Assembly: GCF_001895925.1 (NCBI RefSeq)
Contig: NZ_MPPI01000034.1
Span: forward strand, 1-52,531
Direction of reading: 5' to 3'
From: Phormidesmis priestleyi ULC007
GTDB taxonomy: Bacteria; Cyanobacteriota; Cyanobacteriia; Leptolyngbyales; Leptolyngbyaceae
DNA length: 52,531 nt
Shown here: one piece after another, positions 8,287 through 16,156 of the stretch
Numbering within the stretch: the stretch's first letter is position 1
How the letters are laid out: the number at the start of each line of letters is the position of its first letter
Translations under genes and position numbers: made by a program
Notes under the pieces: model-generated
Database searches by the model: none
The model's input: the letters and a program-made list of their open reading frames with translations, nothing else
Told to the model about the DNA's origin: nothing

Positions 8287-9552
8287 ATGGTCAGTCAGCC
8301 GATCAGTCCTAAGCAGAGCCGTAGGGTTCTGTCATCCCAACCCTCGCGATTTTGTCCCTCGTCGATCGTCCTCAATTGGGGGGCAGCAGACCCCATTAAA
8401 CGAGGCCCCGTTGTTGGTACAGTGCTTAACCCTGCCCATCGCAACGTGATTGGGACGCATTCGGGTTCCTATGCAGTTTATCGAGCGCTAGCGGTGGCAA
8501 GCGGCAGACTCCGGGCAGACCATCGGGCTGATCTTACTAATACATCACCCGCCGTTAAGATTGGGCCTCACCCCGCTTGGGCAGACCCCGATCGGATTAT
8601 TTCTCTCGACCCGTTTGGGGCAGTTGTTGGTGAAGCTTATCAACATCTCTACAAGCAGGGCTATGATATTCGTCCCTCGATCGCGATCACTAAAGCTCAT
8701 ATCAATATGCCAGAGCTTCAAGATGCTGTTGCCAAAGGGCGCTTGGTCGAAGATGGCAAAGTCATGAAGCCAGGCGGCGATCTCGTCGTCACCAAAGCCG
8801 CGATCGAGCCTGTGTGGTATCTTCCTGGCATTGCAAAGCGGCTCAATGTTGAAGAAAAAATGCTGCGCCGAGCCTTATTTGAACACACGGGCGGGATGTT
8901 TCCCGATTTGGTGACTTGCCCTGATCTGAAAGTCTTTTTGCCGCCGATCGGGGGCATTACCGTCTACATAATTGGCGAACCGGACGCGATCGCCGATCCC
9001 GATAAACCCCTGACGGTGAGGGTTCACGACGAATGCAATGGCTCTGATGTCTTTGGTTCAGACATTTGCACCTGCCGCCCTTATTTGGTACACGGCATCG
9101 AAGCGTGCATTCAAACCGCGCAAGCAGGCGGCGCAGGCGTGGTGGTCTACCTCCGCAAAGAGGGACGAGCGCTGGGAGAAGTCACTAAGTTTTTAGTCTA
9201 CAACGCCCGCAAACGGCAAGCAGGCGGAGATCGGGCCGATGCCTACTTTGCCCGAACCGAATGCGTCGCTGGCGTGCAGGATATGCGCTTTCAGGAACTC
9301 ATGCCCGATGTGCTGCACTGGTTAGGCATTACGCGCATCGATCGCTTAGTCTCAATGAGCGATCTGAAATACAATGCCATCACTCAGTCTGGTATTCAAG
9401 TCATTGAGCGGGTCGCCATCCCTGATGACTTGATTCCGGCAGATGCCCAGGTTGAGATCGAGGCAAAAAAGGCGGCTGGTTACTACACTCAAAGCCAGGT
9501 TCTGACTCAGGAATCGCTAGCAGAGATTAAAGGACGAGGACTGACAGACTAA
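8287..9552 (+). CDS. GTP cyclohydrolase II-like protein of the URC pathway (URC1)
   Basis: The 421-residue protein has a C-terminal RibA-like domain with a metal-binding pattern (HDECNGSDVFGSDICTCRPY) and an N-terminal extension that is not a ribB domain. Together with the overlapping DUF1688 gene this identifies the URC uracil-catabolism type (URC1) rather than riboflavin synthesis. The ATG at 8287 is preceded by GGGGAG at a 5-nt spacing and is preferred to the GTG at 8281. The stop overlaps the URC4 start (TAATG). Confidence 0.85.
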   Translation: MVSQPISPKQSRRVLSSQPSRFCPSSIVLNWGAADPIKRGPVVGTVLNPAHRNVIGTHSGSYAVYRALAVASGRLRADHRADLTNTSPAVKIGPHPAWADPDRIISLDPFGAVVGEAYQHLYKQGYDIRPSIAITKAHINMPELQDAVAKGRLVEDGKVMKPGGDLVVTKAAIEPVWYLPGIAKRLNVEEKMLRRALFEHTGGMFPDLVTCPDLKVFLPPIGGITVYIIGEPDAIADPDKPLTVRVHDECNGSDVFGSDICTCRPYLVHGIEACIQTAQAGGAGVVVYLRKEGRALGEVTKFLVYNARKRQAGGDRADAYFARTECVAGVQDMRFQELMPDVLHWLGITRIDRLVSMSDLKYNAITQSGIQVIERVAIPDDLIPADAQVEIEAKKAAGYYTQSQVLTQESLAEIKGRGLTD

Positions 9553-10796
9553 TGTTTTCTCAACCCTTGTCTGAAGTCGATACGATCGCTTATCTGCGTT
9601 CTCCTCAAGCGATTCGAGAGCGGTGCGGCAAACTTTTCGCCCTAGCACAGGCCGATCAACTCCGCTATTTTCGGTGTGATCTGACTCAGATGGATCGCGT
9701 TGCCGACTATGTAATTGCGGTGACTCGCGAACACTACCCAGATTTGCAGATTCCCTTTCACAGCCGTTGGCGACATTTTGAAGTCGAGAATGCGCCGAGA
9801 TTGGGGCATCTCGATCGCGCACTCGCCAATCTGTCTCCCCTAGAAAAAGCCAAAGCAAAATTTGATCTCGTGATTCCCAGTGTATTGCTCGATGCCGGGG
9901 CGGGCGATCGCTGGCACTATCTTGAAGCTGAAACCGGGCAAGTATGGTCACGATCGGAAGGATTAGCCGTCGCCAGCTTCCATTTATTCTGTCAGGGCGG
10001 CTTTTCTAGCGATTCCGCTAATCCCTACCAAACCGATGCAGAAGGGCTGCGCCAACTAACGCCAAACGCTCTGATAGAAAACTTTCAGGTGAATGATCAA
10101 AACCCGCTTGTGGGCTTGGAAGGACGATCGCAATTATTGCAAAAACTGGGTCAAGCGCTCCAAAAGCACCCAAACTGGTTTGGAGCTACCCATCCGCGTC
10201 CTGGCAACCTGGTTAACTATCTCTTGCAACAGGCACAAGACGGCAAACTCTCAGCCCCGATCATGCTCAATGCTGTTCTAGAAGGCTTTGGAGAAATCTG
10301 GTCAGGGCGAGTTTCTCTAGCAGGAGTCAATCTGGGAGACGTGTGGCTCCACCCGGCACTGCCAGGAACCGAGATCAGCGATAAATTAGTGCCCTTTCAC
10401 AAACTTTCTCAATGGCTCACCTATTCTCTGCTAGAACCCCTACAAGAATTAGGCTTAGAGATCACTGACTTAGATGCCCTGACCGGGCTGCCAGAATATC
10501 GAAATGGCGGATTGTGTCTCGACTTGGGATTATTACAAGTCAAAGATCAGCAAATTTTGCAGCAGTCTCATTTACCAGGAGCAGCCGCGATCGTCGAATG
10601 GCGCGCTCTCACGGTTTGCCTTCTAGACGCGATCGCCCACACCATGCGCCAACGCCTTAATCTGAGTGCCTCCGACCTTCCGCTGGTCAAAATTCTGCAA
10701 GGCGGCACTTGGGCTTCCGGGCGAAAAATTGCCGCCCACCGAAGACCTAGCGGTGCGTCTCCCATCCGCATCGAGAGCGACGGAACCGTCTTTTAA
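9552..10796 (+). CDS. DUF1688 protein (URC4/Urg3)
   Basis: The 414-residue protein is full-length DUF1688, known from fungal and bacterial URC loci as URC4, needed to use uracil as nitrogen source; its exact reaction is not settled. Recognisable blocks are RSPQAIRERCGKLF, IPFHSRWRHFE, VIPSVLLDAGAGDRW, WSRSEGLAVASFHLF and RNGGLCLDLG. It overlaps URC1 by one base, so the two are translationally coupled. Confidence 0.9.
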   Translation: MFSQPLSEVDTIAYLRSPQAIRERCGKLFALAQADQLRYFRCDLTQMDRVADYVIAVTREHYPDLQIPFHSRWRHFEVENAPRLGHLDRALANLSPLEKAKAKFDLVIPSVLLDAGAGDRWHYLEAETGQVWSRSEGLAVASFHLFCQGGFSSDSANPYQTDAEGLRQLTPNALIENFQVNDQNPLVGLEGRSQLLQKLGQALQKHPNWFGATHPRPGNLVNYLLQQAQDGKLSAPIMLNAVLEGFGEIWSGRVSLAGVNLGDVWLHPALPGTEISDKLVPFHKLSQWLTYSLLEPLQELGLEITDLDALTGLPEYRNGGLCLDLGLLQVKDQQILQQSHLPGAAAIVEWRALTVCLLDAIAHTMRQRLNLSASDLPLVKILQGGTWASGRKIAAHRRPSGASPIRIESDGTVF

Positions 10797-10916
10797 CGGG
10801 TTAAGTTTCTCCTATGTCCCCACACATAAGCGGGTAAATGATTTGAGATTTCTGCAAAACTCTGACCCGAAGTTTGGTAGGATATGAAGCGTATCGAAAA
10901 TATAGACTTTACGAGC

Positions 10917-10987
10917 GGCGGCATAGCCAAGTGGTAAGGCAAGGGTCTGCAAAATCCTCATCCCCAGTTCGAATCTGGGTGCCGCCT
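10917..10987 (+). tRNA. tRNA-Cys(GCA)
   Basis: The cloverleaf is complete: acceptor stem GGCGGCA/TGCCGCC, anticodon loop CTGCAAA (anticodon GCA) and T-arm CCCAG-TTCGAAT-CTGGG. CCA is not encoded. Its D-loop contains GGTA at 10933-10936, the same feature used as a PAM in the tRNA-Val CAST target of this window. Confidence 0.95.
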
Positions 10988-10994
10988 TCTTAAC

Positions 10995-11085
10995 TGTAGA
11001 GCGAAGGAATAAGTGTCCGTAGCGAAGAACTAAATGTCACAACAACGAAGAATTAGATGTCAATTCGTAGCACAAGCGAAGAGTT
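10995..11085 (+). mobile_element. Transposon-end-like repeats (putative second CAST/Tn7-like end) at tRNA-Cys
   Basis: Eight bases after tRNA-Cys the sequence begins TGTAGAGCG and carries repeated units: GGAATAAGTGTCC, AGAACTAAATGTCA, AGAATTAGATGTCA and a weaker AGAGTTAGG. Direct repeats of this type are TnsB-binding sites in V-K CAST and Tn7-like ends, as I know them. The end lies 58 bp from a GGTA-adjacent position in the tRNA, against 56 bp for the tRNA-Val element. No transposase of that class is near, so this is inferred to be a relic. Confidence 0.5.
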
Positions 11086-11106
11086 AGGAAACTTCCAGGA
11101 ATAATT

Positions 11107-11572
11107 CTACCCATCGATTAGTCGAATCAAGATATCCCATTTTGGTAATTCTGGGCTGCGTTCCAATCTACTTTCAATCTCACGCATTGCTGGTTTAGTG
11201 AGTGAAATGCCTTTTGGATACGTCGTGCTGTTCAATTTGACTGTGGGATGAATGCCTTTCCAAGTTATGCTTTGCGCCCAGGCTAGCATGACTTGGACAT
11301 TGCTTAACTGAGTGTCCTTCCAGTGCTGTTCTAGAGTGCCCCAACACCGCTCAATCGGGTTGTACTTACTAGGGTAGGGCGGATAGTAAAGGAGTGGAAT
11401 GGGCTGACCCATCTGGTTCGCCAACTCCACCATGCGCTTGAGAAACTGGGTGCGAACCCCACTACTTTCAGGTTTGTTATCCACTTTGAGTTGCAGCAGA
11501 TCCGTTGCTTGCTGTTGGGCTAGCGTCAACCCATTCCACCCATCTTGAAGACTAGCCACAATGAAATCACTT
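11107..11572 (-). pseudogene. ISAzo13-family transposase, C-terminal fragment
   Basis: The frame encodes about 150 C-terminal residues of an ISAzo13-type DDE transposase, including FLKRMVELANQM, YYPPYPSKYNPIERCWG and PKWDILIRLIDG. The N-terminal two thirds are missing and a stop lies directly upstream. No terminal repeats are seen. It lies between the tRNA-Cys end-like repeats and further decayed genes. Confidence 0.8.
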
Positions 11573-11601
11573 CAAGAACAACGCATTGGACTTACAGGCT
11601 A

Positions 11602-11995
11602 ATGTTCCTCTTGGCGGTGGAGTTAAAGTATCGGTTATGGCATCCAGAGGGAGAGTATGACCAGGGTAAGATCAAAGCCATAGGTGTACAGATGGGATAT
11701 GAACAGGTTGCAGATGCACTCCAGCATTTCAAAGATAGTGATCAAACCCAATCAAAAGATGCTGATCCAATCCAATCAAAAACGGGGGATGCTGTCATTA
11801 TTGTTCAACATCCTAAAGGAAAACAAAAACAGATTGTCTTAATTGTATGCAGCGGTTGATTATCTTCATCCAGAAACAACAGCGCATGTTCTGAGCAAAC
11901 ATCCATCGATTTCTTGTCTAGGCTATTGCGGTACTCGTCATAACGTCAGTTCGACGAGTTTTTTCGCTGCGTTGTCAGCGGCTTCTGCCCCCTAA
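11602..11995 (+). pseudogene. Unrecognised coding remnant with a frameshift
   Basis: The first part reads MFLLAVELKYRLWHPEGEYD and ends at 11859. An overlapping frame continues with AAVDYLHPETTAHVLSKH until a stop at 11995. Both parts look coding-like, so I infer one frameshifted gene of unknown family. The 3' end enters the inverted-repeat element at 11986-12068. Confidence 0.3.
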
Positions 11996-12068
11996 ATCCC
12001 CCATTTTGGGGGACTTTGAACCGGAAATTTTGGCTTGGAGTCCCCCAAACTTGGGGATTTAGGGGGCA
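11986..12068. repeat. 83-bp nested inverted-repeat element
   Basis: Perfect 16-bp outer arms TGCCCCCTAAATCCCC / GGGGATTTAGGGGGCA enclose inner arms GGGGGACT / AGTCCCCC. This type of palindrome is widely dispersed in filamentous cyanobacterial genomes. Here it supplies the stop codon and last residues of the minus-strand gene next to it. Confidence 0.8.
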
Positions 12069-12549
12069 CGACAAACTGTAACGAAGCCGTCGAATTCACG
12101 TCGTCATAGAGTCCAACAACCGTACCGCCCAAATCTTCCACATCCGACTTGCAGCGAATGTATTCCGGCACAAATGCCAGCACGAGTAACCCGGCTTCCG
12201 TAATCAAAAGACCCGTCACATCTTCAGTGAAAGTAACGGTCGTGAGGTCATCTTCATCCGGCATGTCAATCCAGCCCGCTTTCTCTAGCTGATCGATCGG
12301 AATCAGAATCCCGGCTGGCTTGTCATTAACCACAATGCCGTAGGGCAACTGCGGTCAGCGCACCTGATTGTAGACATTGCTGAGTAGGTCTGTGTCAACC
12401 TCAAAGTCTTTTGGTTTTGTCTTTTCAGTTCGAGCAGTACGAGATCCCGTTGGAACACTGAATTTTGGTGGTTTGGATACTGTTTTAGAACCCGTACGAG
12501 TGGCGTTGGTAGCGTTATAGGTCGAGACCCCGTGAAAATTTTCCATCAC
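11992..12549 (-). pseudogene. Probable DUF5895-like gene with in-frame stop
   Basis: Two open segments (12355-12549 and 11992-12348) are in the same frame, separated by one TGA after NVYNQVR. Reading through gives LPYGIVVNDKPAGILIP and IDQLEKAGWIDMP, which resembles DUF5895 proteins of cyanobacteria; I hold the family name loosely. The C-terminus is replaced by sequence from the inverted-repeat element. It is divergent from the SQR operon. Confidence 0.5.
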
Positions 12550-12572
12550 TTGAGTTATCTATTATATGGCTG

Positions 12573-12586
12573 TATAGTAGTATAAT
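12573..12586 (+). promoter_or_regulatory. SQR-operon promoter with ArsR-type operator
   Basis: TATAGTAGTATAAT contains a consensus -10 box (TATAAT, 12581-12586) 26 bp upstream of the DUF2892 start. The same 14-mer with one change occurs upstream of arsR at 36198-36211. I infer that the ArsR protein represses both promoters by covering the -10 region. Confidence 0.6.
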
Positions 12587-12612
12587 AATTTTATAAGCTC
12601 TGTGGAGGTGAC

Positions 12613-12834
12613 ATGCTGAAGCCGATGACCAGTCGTAAGCAACCTTGGACTCAGCACCAGTGGATACGTTTGATTGCAGGCAGTCTCGTACTTGTGAGTT
12701 TGTCGCTATCGTTAAGCCATCCAAGCTGGTTATGGGTAACAGCCTTTGTGGGACTGAACCTGCTGCAATCAGCGTTTACCAACTGGTGTCCGTTCATTGT
12801 GCTGCTAACAAAGATGGGAGTGAGAGAGGGATGA
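12613..12834 (+). CDS. DUF2892 (YgaP-like) membrane protein
   Basis: The 73-residue protein has two transmembrane helices and the family C-terminal motif LNLLQSAFTNWCP followed by LLTKMGV. DUF2892 proteins occur as the membrane part of YgaP-type rhodaneses and in sulfide-response operons. A good ribosome-binding site (GGAGG) precedes the ATG. It is the first gene of the SQR operon. Confidence 0.85.
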   Translation: MLKPMTSRKQPWTQHQWIRLIAGSLVLVSLSLSLSHPSWLWVTAFVGLNLLQSAFTNWCPFIVLLTKMGVREG

Positions 12835-12870
12835 TGGGATGATGAGATAAAGTATCCCTCTCACGCTCCC
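12816..12870 (+). repeat. Imperfect hairpin at end of DUF2892 gene
   Basis: GGGAGTGAGAGAGGGA pairs imperfectly with TCCCTCTCACGCTCCC across a GATGGGATGATG tract. The left arm covers the DUF2892 stop region. It may slow or stop transcription before sqr. Related GATGGGATGATGGG tracts occur at other gene junctions of this island. Confidence 0.5.
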
Positions 12871-12925
12871 ACGCTCTTATTTGTTCAAGACTGAATTTAA
12901 AACTTAACCTTTAGGAGTCGCTGTT

Positions 12926-14221
12926 ATGGCTCGCGTTGTTGTCATTGGGGCTGGACTGGGAGGATTGCCTGCCGCCTACGAGCTGAGGCATGTCTTACCG
13001 CATGAACATCAGATTACGCTCATTTCAAATCAACCGAAGTTTACGTTTGTGCCTTCTTTACCCTGGGTTGCGCTGGGGTTGAAGTCCCTCGATCAAATCC
13101 AGTTAGATTTAGCTGCAATTGTTCCTCGGTATGGCATTGAATTTATTCATGCTGCCGTTACTGCCCTTGATCCGAAGTCGCGTCAGATTACGATGGGCGA
13201 CCGGGTAGTGGATTACGATTATGTCGTCATTGCTACGGGACCAGAATTGGCACTGGATGCCATTCCAGGGTTAGGGCCGGAGGGCGGTTACACCCAATCG
13301 GTGTGTAATCCGCATCATGCGGTGTTGGCAGGAGAAGCCTGGGAGAAATTCTTAGCCGATCCAGGATCAATTGTCGTAGGTGCCGCACCAGGAGCCAGTT
13401 GTTTTGGACCTGCCTATGAGTTTGCCTTCTTGATCCATCACGTTTTGCAGCAGAAGGGATTGAGAGCGCAAGTCCCAATCACCTTCATTACCTCAGAACC
13501 CTACGCTGGGCATCTGGGCATCGGCGGGATGGCAAACTCTCGCTGGCTGATGCGTAAATTCATGGCAGCGCGGGAAATTGAGCTGATGGAAAACACAGCC
13601 ATTTCACATTTTGAACGAGACGCGGTTCACCTGGCGGATGGGCGCAAGATTCCAGCTAAATTTGTGATGGTCTTGCCGCCCTTCCGGGGACCCCGCTTCC
13701 TGCGTGAAGCACCGGGCTTAACCGATGCCAAGGGGTTTATCCCCGTCTTGCCTACCTATCGCCACCCTGACTTTGAGTCGATTTACGCTGTGGGAGTGAT
13801 CACCCAACTCAAAGCAGTGGAGCAAACTCCCATCCCCACGGGTGCTCCCAAGGTGGGATTGATGTCTGAAGAAATGGCGCTGGCGGTTGCCCATAATATT
13901 GCCCTGGAGTTAGGGGTGACTACTGGTTCTCAGTATCAACCCACCCTGCAAGCGATTTGCTTTGCAGATTTTGGCAATACTGGAGCGCTCTTTTTAGCCG
14001 ATCCACTGCTGCCAGATGAGTCAGGGCATCGCCACCGTGCGCTCACCTTTCACGGCATCTGGGTGTCGTGGATGAAGGCAGGCTTTGAGACCTATTTTAT
14101 GACGAAGATGCGCCTGGGCTGGACAATTCCCTGGTTTGAGCGTTGGGGCTTTCGGGCGATCGGGCTACCACTGGTAGAACCCATTGTTCCAAGCACAGAG
14201 CGTATGCAGGTAAAAGTATGA
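12926..14221 (+). CDS. sqr: Sulfide:quinone oxidoreductase
   Basis: SQR is a membrane-associated FAD enzyme that oxidises sulfide and passes electrons to the quinone pool. The protein has 431 residues with an N-terminal FAD motif (VIGAGLGG) and all three expected redox cysteines: C127 (QSVCNPHH), C159 (GASCFGPAYE) and C345 (QAICFADFG). Blocks such as PITFITSEPYAGHLG and TPIPTGAPKVG resemble the Acidithiobacillus ferrooxidans enzyme. Rhodanese and DUF2892 neighbours support sulfide detoxification or sulfide-driven anoxygenic photosynthesis. Confidence 0.93.
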   Translation: MARVVVIGAGLGGLPAAYELRHVLPHEHQITLISNQPKFTFVPSLPWVALGLKSLDQIQLDLAAIVPRYGIEFIHAAVTALDPKSRQITMGDRVVDYDYVVIATGPELALDAIPGLGPEGGYTQSVCNPHHAVLAGEAWEKFLADPGSIVVGAAPGASCFGPAYEFAFLIHHVLQQKGLRAQVPITFITSEPYAGHLGIGGMANSRWLMRKFMAAREIELMENTAISHFERDAVHLADGRKIPAKFVMVLPPFRGPRFLREAPGLTDAKGFIPVLPTYRHPDFESIYAVGVITQLKAVEQTPIPTGAPKVGLMSEEMALAVAHNIALELGVTTGSQYQPTLQAICFADFGNTGALFLADPLLPDESGHRHRALTFHGIWVSWMKAGFETYFMTKMRLGWTIPWFERWGFRAIGLPLVEPIVPSTERMQVKV

Positions 14222-14231
14222 AACAAGGGAT

Positions 14232-14363
14232 ATAGAAATAGTCTTCAACCCTGGCGAACTAGAGGGACTCGCAAACCGATTTAAGATTCTGGCAGAACCT
14301 ACCCGACTGCAAATTCTGGCAGCACTCTGCAATCAAGGGCATAGTGTACAGGAAATTTGCTGA
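14232..14363 (+). pseudogene. ArsR-family regulator remnant
   Basis: The frame reads LANRFKILAEPTRLQILAAL, then CNQGHSVQEIC, and stops. This is the start of an ArsR winged-helix domain, broken before the recognition helix. No start codon is present. It begins 10 bp after sqr, so an ArsR gene probably belonged to the operon before decay. Confidence 0.75.
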
Positions 14364-14420
14364 TCGCATCCAAAACACGCTTGAAATTCCAGTTCGTTAT
14401 CCACTCCAGGTGAGTGACTC

Positions 14421-14771
14421 GTGAAGAAAATAAAATCTAAATCTATGCCTCAATCATCCCTAAACTCAATTTTATTAACTCCCGCCCAACTCCAGTCACG
14501 TCAAAAGCGACTCTTGATCATAGATGTGCGGGGCTGGCTGGAATACATGATGGGACATATTCCAGGAGCACAACGATTAAACCGCGATCGCATTCTCAAG
14601 GACATTCCCAAAGACCAGGCAATCGCTGTCACTTGTCTATCGGGTCATCGGAGTGCGATCGCGGCGCAATGGTTAATTACTCAGGGCTACCATCAGGTCT
14701 ACAACTTGCAAGGTGGCTTAATGGCATGGCAAAGCAACGGATATGCCGTGCAGCGCGGCAATCGTCCTTAA
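14421..14771 (+). CDS. Rhodanese-like sulfurtransferase
   Basis: A single-domain rhodanese of 116 residues from a GTG start, with the domain opening LLIIDVRGWLEYMMGHIPGA and the active-site loop CLSGHRS, whose cysteine would carry persulfide. It would move sulfane sulfur produced by SQR. An in-frame ATG eight codons in is an alternative start. Confidence 0.85.
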   Translation: MKKIKSKSMPQSSLNSILLTPAQLQSRQKRLLIIDVRGWLEYMMGHIPGAQRLNRDRILKDIPKDQAIAVTCLSGHRSAIAAQWLITQGYHQVYNLQGGLMAWQSNGYAVQRGNRP

Positions 14772-14782
14772 AGGAGAAAACA

Positions 14783-16144
14783 ATGACGCATACCACCTCA
14801 AATGACTCGCTGAATGAATCACTCGATGAAACAACGGCTGGAGCCTTGAAGCCCAAACGACCTCCTGTACCAAAGCTGTCTCAGAAGGGATTGGGACTGC
14901 TGTTGGGAGGTGCATTGCTTCTGGCGGGGGGAACCTGGAGCATCCTGCAACTCACCCGTTCGACCCATGCACCAGAGACCACGCTAGCTCCAGCAACGAC
15001 CGTTGAAACGTTAACCATTCGCGCTCAACCGATCGCCAATACCCTAAACCTCTCGGGTACAATTCGCCCGGCTGACCAAGCAACTCTGTCAACACGGGTA
15101 ATGGGACGGATTACCCAGTTGTCGTTGGAATCGGGCGATCGCTTCCGCAAGGGAGATATCCTTGCCCGCATTGATGTGACGGATATGACGGCTCAAACCA
15201 GTCAGGCACAGTCGGGTGTGGCTCAGGCACAGTCTACAGTCGCTCAGAGACAAGCCGACTTATCTCGTACTCAGGCAATGCTCAACCAATACGAGTCGCA
15301 GAAAATTGAAGCTCAAGCAGCACTACAAATGGCGAGAATTGATCAAAGCCGGATGTCAAAACTTCGGGCAGAAGGGGCAGTTTCCCAAGACCGTCTCGAT
15401 CAGTCCAATACAACTCTAGCGCAGGCAAAGGCGAAGGTTGCACAGGCAGATGCCGGGATTCGACAAGCACAAGCGGCGATTAGTCAATCTCAGGCGGCGA
15501 TTAGTCAATCTCAGGCAGCAGTGAACCAGGCAAAATCCGGTGTAACCTCAGCTTCGATAGGTGAAAGCTACGGAACCGTGATCGCTCCCTTTGATGGGGT
15601 GGTGGTGCAGAAACTTGCCTACGAAGGAGAAATGGCAGCTCCTGGAACGGTATTACTGAAAGTTGAAAATCCAGACAGACTACAACTGGAGATCGCTGTA
15701 CCCGAAGAGAACTTACGGTTTGTGCGCGTCGGTCAACCCGTCAAAGTACAGGTAGAGGCTGCCAATCAAACCTTAAAGGGAACCATTCAGCAAATTGTGC
15801 CAGCCGCAGATGCCAACTCTCGGAGTTTCCTGGTCAAGATTCCCTTAAATAATTCTGGTCACCTCATTTCTGGGATGTTCGGTCGTATTGCCTTACCAGT
15901 CAGTGGCAAACAAGAAACTATTCTCATCCCCACGAATGCCCTGATTCAACGGGGGCAATTGCAAGGGGCGTATGTGGCAGAAACGAGGGGATCTCAATCG
16001 ACGGCTGTTTTGCGTTGGGTAAAAACAGGACAACAACGTGATGGGCAGGTAGAGATTGTGTCGGGATTGATGACGGGCGATCGCATCATTACCAGCAACA
16101 TTGGGCAACTCAGCGATGGACAGTCGATCGCATTTCGGGAATAG
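14783..16144 (+). CDS. RND efflux periplasmic adaptor (HlyD/MFP family)
   Basis: The 453-residue protein has a cytosolic N-terminus, one membrane anchor (GLLLGGALLLAGG), a lipoyl/barrel-sandwich domain split by a long Gln/Ala-rich coiled coil (SQSQAAISQSQAA) and a beta-barrel end. It bridges the inner-membrane pump encoded 12 bp downstream to an outer-membrane channel. I chose the ATG at 14783 because AAGGAG precedes it. Confidence 0.9.
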   Translation: MTHTTSNDSLNESLDETTAGALKPKRPPVPKLSQKGLGLLLGGALLLAGGTWSILQLTRSTHAPETTLAPATTVETLTIRAQPIANTLNLSGTIRPADQATLSTRVMGRITQLSLESGDRFRKGDILARIDVTDMTAQTSQAQSGVAQAQSTVAQRQADLSRTQAMLNQYESQKIEAQAALQMARIDQSRMSKLRAEGAVSQDRLDQSNTTLAQAKAKVAQADAGIRQAQAAISQSQAAISQSQAAVNQAKSGVTSASIGESYGTVIAPFDGVVVQKLAYEGEMAAPGTVLLKVENPDRLQLEIAVPEENLRFVRVGQPVKVQVEAANQTLKGTIQQIVPAADANSRSFLVKIPLNNSGHLISGMFGRIALPVSGKQETILIPTNALIQRGQLQGAYVAETRGSQSTAVLRWVKTGQQRDGQVEIVSGLMTGDRIITSNIGQLSDGQSIAFRE

Positions 16145-16156
16145 AAGGGTGAAGAA

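Noticed and set aside
8287-9552. Reading of the gene as riboflavin RibA
   Set aside because: The N-terminal extension, the altered metal-site spacing and the overlapping DUF1688 gene point to URC1.
12926-14221. Reading of the gene as NADH dehydrogenase type II or flavocytochrome c
   Set aside because: All three SQR cysteines and the SQR-type C-terminal region are present.
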